37,297 bases of DNA. Source: a virus. Every line of letters starts with the position of its first letter. Position 1 is the stretch's first letter. The stretch covers positions 1 through 37,297 of the IMG/VR virus record IMGVR_UViG_3300028414_000728; one strand, 5' to 3'. This document shows, piece after piece, positions 31,004 to 36,756 of this stretch. Below the pieces are notes generated by a model. The model was not told the DNA's origin and made no database searches. It was given only the letters and a program-made list of their open reading frames with translations. The position numbers and the translations under genes were made by a program.

Positions 31004-31591
31004 ATGAAAAAAGGGACAAAACACCTTATAATAATAGGACATCCAGATCAAAAGTCATTCTGTTATAACGGCATATACAGAACAATTATTAGACAGATGA
31101 ATAAGTATAAATCAAACTACAAAGTTATAGATTTATATGAAGATAAATTACATAGAGATAAAGTAGATCTGATAAAAAGCTATAAGAAGTTAGTTACTTG
31201 GTCAACACATATCTACTTTGTTTCACCTGTATGGTGGTTTAGGTTGACGCCTAAATTAGAGATGTTTTTTGATGAAGTATTTACACCTGGTTTTGCATAC
31301 AAGTTTGTACCGGTAGTAGGTAAGTACGCTTATCCGAAACCTTTTTTTAGTAAAAAGAAAGTAAGGACATACATTACTCATGGAGCTCCCAAATTACCGG
31401 TAATAACACTATACCTTAACTCAGTTAAATTAAGATTAGTAATGGGAGTATATACATTTGTATTTGGCTGGAATATAAACAGATGGACTAAGACAAAACA
31501 ATTCTGGTCTGTACCGTTTGTATCAAAAGAGAAACGTAAAAAGTATTTGAGAATAGTTAAAGAAGATATTAGAAAAGATCTAGGACTATGA
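31004..31591 (+). CDS. NAD(P)H-quinone-oxidoreductase-like flavoprotein (Flavodoxin_2 type)
   Basis: 195 residues. Begins with a basic start and strand HLIIIGHPDQKSFCYNGI, the phosphate-binding loop of this flavin family; then YFVSPVWWFRLTPKLEMFFDEVFTPGFAY, which matches the hallmark P-x-WW-x-x-P-x-x-x-K/E-x-x-x-D-x-V-x-x-x-G-x-A-Y of NQO/MdaB/KefF-like proteins; THGAPK near the middle. It should bind FMN or FAD and reduce quinones or similar electrophiles using NAD(P)H. Such a gene is unusual in phages. It lies between endolysin and a membrane protein that overlaps its stop by four bases. A link to the preQ0 genes is possible but unsupported. Confidence 0.8.
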   Translation: MKKGTKHLIIIGHPDQKSFCYNGIYRTIIRQMNKYKSNYKVIDLYEDKLHRDKVDLIKSYKKLVTWSTHIYFVSPVWWFRLTPKLEMFFDEVFTPGFAYKFVPVVGKYAYPKPFFSKKKVRTYITHGAPKLPVITLYLNSVKLRLVMGVYTFVFGWNINRWTKTKQFWSVPFVSKEKRKKYLRIVKEDIRKDLGL

Positions 31592-31932
31592 AAAAGTGTA
31601 ACGTATGTAAGCAAGAAAAACCGGGATTCTTATACAAAACCGGAGAAAAACAGACTTGCAGAAAATGTGAGTTTAAGTGGTGGCACTACTACCTAAGGTT
31701 AATGGTAAGGGAACGTAAACTTACTCCTTTAGAAAGACTATCAAGTAGGGTTGGATATATGGGCGCTGGGTTTCTAGTAGCTGGACAATGGACATTGAAT
31801 CCATATCTATTCATAATAGGGTTCTTATGTGTAATGATTCAGACAACAGTCCGTAGACAGTGGAATTTAGTAATACTACAGTTAAACGGATTAGTAGCAT
31901 GGGTAATACATTTAATATACTCTATAAATTAG
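31588..31932 (+). CDS. Zinc-ribbon membrane protein
   Basis: 114 residues. The N-terminus has CNVCKQEK, then CRKCEFKWW: two CxxC pairs 19 residues apart (C4, C7, C24, C27), a treble-clef/zinc-ribbon pattern. Residues about 55-112 form three hydrophobic segments (VGYMGAGFLVAGQW, LFIIGFLCVMI, LNGLVAWVIHLIYSI) with a basic VRRQWN turn between the second and third. The ATG overlaps the flavoprotein stop (ATGA), so the two are coupled and may act together at the membrane. Family unknown to me. Confidence 0.6.
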   Translation: MKKCNVCKQEKPGFLYKTGEKQTCRKCEFKWWHYYLRLMVRERKLTPLERLSSRVGYMGAGFLVAGQWTLNPYLFIIGFLCVMIQTTVRRQWNLVILQLNGLVAWVIHLIYSIN

Positions 31933-31962
31933 TTGCATATTAGAATAAAAAACACTATATTA
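31933..31962 (+). promoter_or_regulatory. Promoter-like element TTG-N20-TATATTA
   Basis: TTG at 31933-31935, directly after the TAG stop, 20 bases, TATATTA at 31956-31962. It would drive the small membrane gene, queD and queE. Confidence 0.6.
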
Positions 31963-32008
31963 TTATAATATAGGTACAGTGTCACAGCACCACTTTAAAA
32001 ACACGAAT

Positions 32009-32248
32009 ATGAATAAATTAGGAAAAAAGGTTATGAATGAACTCTACAATAGAGAAGAAAGAGAGAACTTCGAAGGAATCAAGATCAATGATCATAAGAT
32101 TCCAGATCCAAAATTACATCAACAAATTAGCTTCGCCAAATCAGGTATCCGTATTTTAGGTTATGCTGCATTATGTTATAGTTTAGATATAGCAGTAGGT
32201 TTACTCATATTGAGTGAAGGAATAGGAATTATAGAAGAATTAGTTTAA
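32009..32248 (+). CDS. Small membrane-associated protein before queD
   Basis: 79 residues from the ATG at 32009; an in-frame GTG at 31979 would add ten residues but lies too close to the promoter element to leave a leader. The N-terminal 45 residues are charged (VMNELYNREERENFEG), the rest has hydrophobic stretches (IRILGYAALCYSLDIAVGLLI). It is not recognised. Its stop is nine bases before the queD ATG, so it is part of the queD-queE operon. Confidence 0.5.
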   Translation: MNKLGKKVMNELYNREERENFEGIKINDHKIPDPKLHQQISFAKSGIRILGYAALCYSLDIAVGLLILSEGIGIIEELV

Positions 32249-32257
32249 ATTAAAGTT

Positions 32258-32722
32258 ATGGGAAAATTTCAATCAACAAAAGTATTTGACGGATACTCTA
32301 CTGTATTTCGTCAATGGAAAGCAACAACAACACATTGCTCTAAACTACACGGATACGGAGTATCTTTTAAGATATGGTTTGAAGGGGAGTTAGATGAGAG
32401 AAATTGGGTCTGGGATTTCGGAGGAATGAAAAGAGCTAAAGGAACTATAGAAAAGATGACTCCTAAAGCATGGATGGATTATATGTTTGACCATACCTTT
32501 TTAGTAGCTGAAGACGATCCATTTAAGGAATCTTTTATGCAAATGGATTTAGCTAAAGTAGCTCAAGTACGAGTTATTCCAGCTACCGGAGCAGAGAGCT
32601 TTGCTAAATTTATTTACGATAGTATAAATCCATTTATCGAAGCAGAAACTGACGGAAGAGTTAAGATAACAAAAGTAGAATTTAGAGAACACGCTAAAAA
32701 CAGTGCAATTTATGTCGCATAA
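32258..32722 (+). CDS. queD: 6-carboxy-tetrahydropterin synthase-like, variant metal site
   Basis: 154 residues. Second step of the preQ0 route: converts dihydroneopterin triphosphate to 6-carboxy-tetrahydropterin. Family features: C27-SKL-H31-GYG (Cys nucleophile and first HGH histidine), VWDFGGMKR, FDHTFL with D78-H79, and PATGAESFA with E113. Two of the three zinc histidines of cellular QueD are not there: the early His is F17 (VFRQW) and the second His of HGH is Y33. H26 next to C27 might substitute. I recall the FRQW...HC..LHGY form in other marine phages, so it may be a phage subfamily. queE overlaps its end by 11 bases. Confidence 0.85.
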   Translation: MGKFQSTKVFDGYSTVFRQWKATTTHCSKLHGYGVSFKIWFEGELDERNWVWDFGGMKRAKGTIEKMTPKAWMDYMFDHTFLVAEDDPFKESFMQMDLAKVAQVRVIPATGAESFAKFIYDSINPFIEAETDGRVKITKVEFREHAKNSAIYVA

Positions 32723-33500
32723 ACAATTAAAAAGAATAGAAGACTACGATAAAAATTTACCTATCGTAGAAATATATACAGCAGTACAGTCAGAAGGATC
32801 AAGAGCTGGTTATCCAACAGTAGTGATTAGAACTACAGGATGTACACATAGATGTTACTTTGGAGAAGGAGGATGGTGTGATAGCTGGTATACAAGTATA
32901 CATCCAGAAAAAGGACACTTTAATTTTAAAGACATTATTAAAGCATATGAAGATAATCCTCATATAAAAGAAATGATGCTAACCGGTGGATCACCAACAA
33001 TGCATCCTGCTCTAGTAAACGAATTAACACACTTTGCACATGAAAACAATATATTCATTACTATTGAAACTGAGGGATCTCATTTTCTACCTACCGATTA
33101 TCCTATTAATTTGCTTAGCATTAGTCCTAAGTTTAGTAATAGTGTCCCCGTTGTTGGTGTTGAAACTCCTCAAGGATCCATTACCGACGAAAGAATGGTA
33201 AAAAGACATAATAAGTTTAGACTTAATTATGATGCTATATCTAAATCAATATCATACCATTCAGATTACCATATTAAGCCAGTATGGGACGGTAAGGATA
33301 AAGGTTCATTAGAAGAAATTCTTAATTTTATTAAGATTATGGATGTACCTCAAGAGAAAGTATGGTTTATGCCAGCTGGAGATTCTAGAGAAGGGTTATT
33401 TAAATCCTACCCATTAGTATTCGATTGGGTAAGAGATAACGGTTACAGAATGACTTGGAGACCGCACATTATTGCATTCGAAGATCAACGTGAAGTATAG
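32712..33500 (+). CDS. queE: 7-carboxy-7-deazaguanine synthase-like radical SAM enzyme
   Basis: 262 residues from ATG 32712; an in-frame GTG at 32703 is possible but less likely. Third step: SAM-dependent ring contraction to 7-carboxy-7-deazaguanine. Seen: IVEIYTAVQSEGSRAG.P.V.IR, the QueE N-terminus with substrate-binding QSEG; cluster cysteines C44, C48 and C56 as CTHRC...GGWCDSW, that is CX3CX7C instead of the common CX3CX2C; LTGGSPTMHP, where GGEP is usual; and SPKFSNS later. The start lies inside the end of queD, so both are translated together. A stretch near 33110-33180 uses GTT and other T-ending codons unlike its surroundings. Confidence 0.88.
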   Translation: MSHKQLKRIEDYDKNLPIVEIYTAVQSEGSRAGYPTVVIRTTGCTHRCYFGEGGWCDSWYTSIHPEKGHFNFKDIIKAYEDNPHIKEMMLTGGSPTMHPALVNELTHFAHENNIFITIETEGSHFLPTDYPINLLSISPKFSNSVPVVGVETPQGSITDERMVKRHNKFRLNYDAISKSISYHSDYHIKPVWDGKDKGSLEEILNFIKIMDVPQEKVWFMPAGDSREGLFKSYPLVFDWVRDNGYRMTWRPHIIAFEDQREV

Positions 33501-33634
33501 TGAATCAAGAAGAAGCATTAGAAATATTAGAAACAATAGCAGAAAACATTAATACATGTTGCGCAATTACTATGGAACCAGATGATGTTTTGGTTTTATG
33601 TGATAAATTAAAAAAATACTTAGAGAATGGTTAA
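33500..33634 (+). CDS. Small protein between queE and 33627 gene
   Basis: 44 residues from a GTG that overlaps the last base of the queE stop (TAGTG). Acidic helix (NQEEALEILETIAENIN), then TCCAIT, PDDVLVLCDKLKKYLENG. The stop overlaps the next ATG region (ATGGTTAA), so the reading frame is locked between two coupled genes. It is not recognised; likely a small helical protein. Confidence 0.5.
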   Translation: MNQEEALEILETIAENINTCCAITMEPDDVLVLCDKLKKYLENG

Positions 33635-33926
33635 TTTAAAAGAATTAATAGAATCAGCAGGTCCAGGTAGACTAGATCATACGGTTACTATAGAAGGAAG
33701 CCCAGTTTGGGATTATAAAATGGGGGACGTACACACTGTATTCCTTATATCAGAAGACCCTTGGGATGGGGTAGAAGAAGAGTACGTAACTTTAAGAGAG
33801 TTGAGAAAGTATATAATTGAAAGCTTTATACCTTTCGATTCAGTAAAGTTTAAAACAGAAGCAGATCAAGAAACAATAAAAAGTTATAAATGGGAAGAAG
33901 AACAATTAGTATTGTCGCATTACTAA
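33627..33926 (+). CDS. Unknown protein
   Basis: 99 residues, acidic. MVNLKELIESAGPGRLDHTV then EGSPVWDYKMGDVHTVFLIS and a helical second half with EEEYVTLRELRKYI. It has no membrane segment or known motif. Both ends overlap neighbours: eight bases with the 44-residue gene upstream and 37 bases with the nuclease gene downstream, which suggests a coupled operon. Function unknown. Confidence 0.55.
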   Translation: MVNLKELIESAGPGRLDHTVTIEGSPVWDYKMGDVHTVFLISEDPWDGVEEEYVTLRELRKYIIESFIPFDSVKFKTEADQETIKSYKWEEEQLVLSHY

Positions 33927-34471
33927 TAATAGTACCTTTTATCGGGGTTAGTCAAGTAATAGAAGTTGAAACAAAGATTTATAAAGTACTATATGATCAA
34001 GATTTAAAACAACCTCTTGAAGTTAGTTATACAGTACAGTGCCCTAAAGGGGATGCTGATAGAGCAGGTATGGACTTTAGAACAGTTCCTAATATAGTAA
34101 CATCTACAGCAGAAGACTATTCAAACAACATATGGGACAAAGGTCATCTAGCACCTGCAGCAGCATTTAGCTGTACTAAGGAGATGTTAAGAGAAACATT
34201 TATGTATTTCAATTGTGTTCTTCAACATGAAAGCTTGAATAGAGGGGTATGGAATAGATTAGAACAGTTCGAAAGAAGTTTAGCTAATTTCTATCAAGTT
34301 GAAGTAACAATAGAAGTATTGTTTGACGATAAAGTAAGAAGGGTGCCAACAGGAGCAGCAATACCTAAAGAATTTATCAAGACAATAAAATTCGGTGATA
34401 AGAACTTAAAATTTAGATTCCCTAACACCAACACATCAGGAACAAATTGGATTGATTACTTAATAGAATAG
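33890..34471 (+). CDS. Secreted DNA/RNA non-specific endonuclease (NUC type)
   Basis: 193 residues. N-terminal signal peptide: basic GRR, hydrophobic core SIVALLIIVPFIGV, likely cleavage near residue 20-22. The domain has D83-K-G-H86-LAPAAAF, the DRGH catalytic motif of Serratia-type nucleases with H86 as base, then N108 and QHESLNRGVWNRLE, in which N117 would bind the metal. The family cuts DNA and RNA with Mg2+. Export implies action in the periplasm or outside. It starts inside the upstream gene (37-base overlap). It might destroy incoming foreign DNA or recycle nucleotides; phage DNA could be protected by its modified guanine. Confidence 0.8.
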   Translation: MGRRTISIVALLIIVPFIGVSQVIEVETKIYKVLYDQDLKQPLEVSYTVQCPKGDADRAGMDFRTVPNIVTSTAEDYSNNIWDKGHLAPAAAFSCTKEMLRETFMYFNCVLQHESLNRGVWNRLEQFERSLANFYQVEVTIEVLFDDKVRRVPTGAAIPKEFIKTIKFGDKNLKFRFPNTNTSGTNWIDYLIE

Positions 34472-34473
34472 AA

Positions 34474-34644
34474 ATGACAGAGAAAGAATTTATTGACTGG
34501 ATAAGAGGATATGTGGACGGAGTACATACGTATTCAGTATCACCAAAGCAGTGGCAGTTCTTAAAAGATAAAGTTAAGAGCATTTCCGGAACAACAACTA
34601 GGTACACTATTGATAGTGAAAAATGGACAACTAACGTATCATAA
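34474..34644 (+). CDS. Small conserved-type phage protein
   Basis: 56 residues: TEKEFIDWIRGYVDGV, then PKQWQFLKDKVKSI. Short proteins with the pattern EF..WL.GY.D, followed by L...Q...LK.KL, are frequent in phage genomes without known function. It starts two bases after the nuclease stop and ends two bases before the phosphoribosyltransferase ATG, so it fits the operon. Confidence 0.55.
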   Translation: MTEKEFIDWIRGYVDGVHTYSVSPKQWQFLKDKVKSISGTTTRYTIDSEKWTTNVS

Positions 34645-34646
34645 TT

Positions 34647-35051
34647 ATGGAAACAAAGAAAATCTTTATAACCTGGGATGAGGTTAACGAACTATTAGAT
34701 AAAGTATACGATAAATGTAAAGGAAAGGTAAGCTTAGTTACAGGTGTACCTAGAGGAGGTACGATATTAGCAATAATGTTTTCACATAGGTTTGACATAC
34801 AGTACATGCCCTATATGAGTAACCACTACCCTAATATGCTTATAATAGATGATATAGCAGATACAGGAAAAACATTTAAGGAATTAGAAAAAGACTTGGA
34901 TACTCCTAAGTATGCAGCACTACATTATAAAAATACTTCGGTATTCAAACCCGACTACTATGCAGAGGAAATAGACGATGATTTTGGATGGATAGTGTAC
35001 CCTTGGGAGAAAAAAGATTCAAATACTATTCAAAATTATTTGGAGAATTAA
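34647..35051 (+). CDS. Purine-type phosphoribosyltransferase
   Basis: 134 residues. Type I phosphoribosyltransferase: VTGVPRGGTILAIMFSHRF near 31-49, PRPP-binding motif MLIIDDIADTGKTF at 64-77, and a WIVYPWEK end typical of xanthine/guanine phosphoribosyltransferases. It transfers ribose phosphate from PRPP to a purine base. It is somewhat shorter than E. coli Gpt (152). It stands directly before folE, whose substrate is GTP, so guanine salvage for the preQ0 route is a plausible role (inference). Substrate cannot be read from the sequence. Confidence 0.78.
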   Translation: METKKIFITWDEVNELLDKVYDKCKGKVSLVTGVPRGGTILAIMFSHRFDIQYMPYMSNHYPNMLIIDDIADTGKTFKELEKDLDTPKYAALHYKNTSVFKPDYYAEEIDDDFGWIVYPWEKKDSNTIQNYLEN

Positions 35052-35069
35052 AATAAATTACTTATATTA
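35040..35069 (+). promoter_or_regulatory. Promoter-like element TTG-N20-TATATTA before folE
   Basis: TTG at 35040-35042, within the last codons of the upstream gene, 20 bases, TATATTA at 35063-35069. The folE ATG at 35081 is only 11 bases downstream, so the transcript would have a very short leader. Confidence 0.55.
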
Positions 35070-35080
35070 TTATTATATTA

Positions 35081-35830
35081 ATGAGTCGTAGAACCTCAAA
35101 AAAACAATTAAAATTTATGCCTAAAAAGTTTATAGACGGAACAGAATTAGTAAAAGCAGGATATGCAAATGGTATATCAAGTCAATTAGCTGCAAAGCAA
35201 GAATTAGAAGGACCTGAAGCTAGGTTAACTGAACATGAAAAGAAAGTAATTATAGAAAGAGCAGCAAAAGCTTATGCAGATTTTTTAACCGCTCTAGGCT
35301 GTGACTATAAAGAAGATCCTAACTCATCAGATACTCCATTTAGAGTAGCTAAAGCTTACGTAAACGACCTATGGGCAGGAAGGTATAATCCTTTAGACAG
35401 AATTACAGCATTCCCATCAGATGGATACGATGGTATTGTACAGGAAAGTAATATACCTGTAACCTCTATGTGTTCACACCACCATCAAGCCATTAGCGGT
35501 ACAGTCAGTATTGCCTATATAGCCTCAGAAGACGGTAAAGTAGTAGGGTTATCTAAGTTAAATAGAATAGTAGAGCAATTCGGTAGAAGAGGAGCTATAC
35601 AGGAACAGTTAACTGTAGCTATTCATAATGCTGTAGATAAGATATGTGAAGGAAATCTAGGAGTAGCAGTACAGATTAATGCAACTCATGCTTGTGTATC
35701 ATGTAGAGGAGTTAAACATAGAGGAGCATCTATGCAAACAGCGAAATTAACAGGAGCATTTCTTAACGAAGACTCAGCAAAAGCAGAGTTCTATAAAAAT
35801 ATAGAATTAGCAAGTATTTGTAAACATTAA
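35081..35830 (+). CDS. folE: GTP cyclohydrolase I
   Basis: 249 residues (E. coli 222). First step of the preQ0 route: GTP to dihydroneopterin triphosphate. Zinc ligands in family positions: C131 and H134 (SMCSHHHQ) and C205 (THACVSCRG). Also GLSKLNRIVEQFGRR, the conserved GLSK..R motif at 157-170, and QEQLT. The first 50 residues are a basic extension not needed for catalysis. Pterin for folate is an alternative use, but queD, queE and queC nearby favour 7-deazaguanine synthesis. It has its own promoter-like element. Confidence 0.95.
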   Translation: MSRRTSKKQLKFMPKKFIDGTELVKAGYANGISSQLAAKQELEGPEARLTEHEKKVIIERAAKAYADFLTALGCDYKEDPNSSDTPFRVAKAYVNDLWAGRYNPLDRITAFPSDGYDGIVQESNIPVTSMCSHHHQAISGTVSIAYIASEDGKVVGLSKLNRIVEQFGRRGAIQEQLTVAIHNAVDKICEGNLGVAVQINATHACVSCRGVKHRGASMQTAKLTGAFLNEDSAKAEFYKNIELASICKH

Positions 35831-35845
35831 TAAATAAATTAAATT

Positions 35846-36049
35846 ATGACAAACTATTGGCAAGTTACTACTCAATTCGAAAGAGAAAACGATAGAGGAA
35901 GAGTACAGAAAGTAAAAGAAATATACCTAGTAGATGCAATGACAGGAACAGAAGCAGAAGCTAAAACATATAAGATGCTAGAAGAGTTAAGTGAAACGAA
36001 CTTTAAGATTATTAGCCTTGCAGAATCAAGAATTATAAAAGTATACTAA
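35846..36049 (+). CDS. DUF4494-like small protein
   Basis: 67 residues: NYWQVTTQFERENDRGRVQKV then KEIYLVDAMTGTEAEAK and a FKIISLAESRIIKVY end. This follows the DUF4494 pattern (W.....Y, K.V.E.YLVDA...TEAEA, F.V), a small family I know mainly from Bacteroidota and their phages. No function is assigned to it. It lies 15 bases after folE and two bases before the MazG-like gene. It is useful as a host hint. Confidence 0.65.
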   Translation: MTNYWQVTTQFERENDRGRVQKVKEIYLVDAMTGTEAEAKTYKMLEELSETNFKIISLAESRIIKVY

Positions 36050-36050
36050 A

Positions 36051-36578
36051 ATGAAAGGAAAGCAATTAACATTATTCCCTATATTAGATGCTATGTCTGA
36101 AAAAGACTATGTACCTTTTGTTAGCGAAGTAGAAACATTTAATACTACTTTTGGAAAACCGAACAACTATGGACCAACAATCCCAGAAAAAAAAGAATGG
36201 CAATTCGTTTACGACTTTATACTCGAAGAATTGGAGGAATATAGACAAGCTTGCGAAAACGGAGACATCGTGGAAGTTTTGGATGCTTTGTGCGATATTA
36301 CTTATGTGTCCCTTGGGAACGGTGTTATGCTACACGGCCTTAAGGATCAGATATGGCCAGCGTATCAAGAGGTACAAGACAGTAATATGTCAAAATCTTG
36401 CACTACTGAGGAAGAAGCCTTACAGACTGTCACCTTACGAGCTAAAGAACAGGGTGAGCCGTGTCATTATGAAAAGGTTAATAGTAGATACGTCGTTTAT
36501 AGATCTAGGGACAAAAAAGTAATGAAGTCTATCAACTACTTTAGACCGAACCTAAAAAAGTTGTTTAATGCCAATTAA
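36051..36578 (+). CDS. MazG-like nucleotide pyrophosphohydrolase
   Basis: 175 residues. All-alpha NTP pyrophosphohydrolase pattern: FILEELEEYRQA with E59, E60 and E63, then VEVLDALCDITYV with D78 and D82, and GLKDQIWPAYQEV, which resembles phage MazG/PRA-PH-like proteins. It would hydrolyse NTPs or dNTPs to monophosphates, or alter (p)ppGpp, roles proposed for phage MazG. The residues after 110 (NMSKSCTTEEEALQTV) are a phage-type extension. The end overlaps the next ATG by 11 bases. In this region it might remove unwanted nucleotides before DNA synthesis; this is inference. Confidence 0.75.
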   Translation: MKGKQLTLFPILDAMSEKDYVPFVSEVETFNTTFGKPNNYGPTIPEKKEWQFVYDFILEELEEYRQACENGDIVEVLDALCDITYVSLGNGVMLHGLKDQIWPAYQEVQDSNMSKSCTTEEEALQTVTLRAKEQGEPCHYEKVNSRYVVYRSRDKKVMKSINYFRPNLKKLFNAN

Positions 36579-36756
36579 GTTAGAGGATCATATAATATAT
36601 GTAGATAGCCATAAAATGGATATGGTTCCTCTATCTATAGCAATTAAAGCAGTTAAAGAAGCAAGTACTCCAGAAGTAGAAAAGTATGCAGAGGAGTTTG
36701 AAAAAGCAATGGCAGAATTACGTAACTCAATAAACGATATAAAATTAGATGATTAA
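36568..36756 (+). CDS. Small acidic helical protein before dpdA
   Basis: 62 residues: PIKLEDHIIYVDSHKMDMVPLS then a charged helix (PEVEKYAEEFEKAMAELRNS). It is not recognised. It starts inside the MazG-like gene and overlaps the dpdA-like ATG by eight bases (ATGATTAA), so it is translated as part of the same operon. Confidence 0.5.
   Translation: MPIKLEDHIIYVDSHKMDMVPLSIAIKAVKEASTPEVEKYAEEFEKAMAELRNSINDIKLDD

Noticed and set aside
31979-32008. GTG at 31979 as start of the small gene before queD
   Set aside because: It lies only 17 bases after the -10-like box and adds ten unremarkable residues; ATG at 32009 with an A-rich leader is more likely.
36151-36522. 123-codon open frame inside the MazG-like gene
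   Set aside because: It runs in another frame of a gene with clear family motifs, and its own product has no recognisable pattern.
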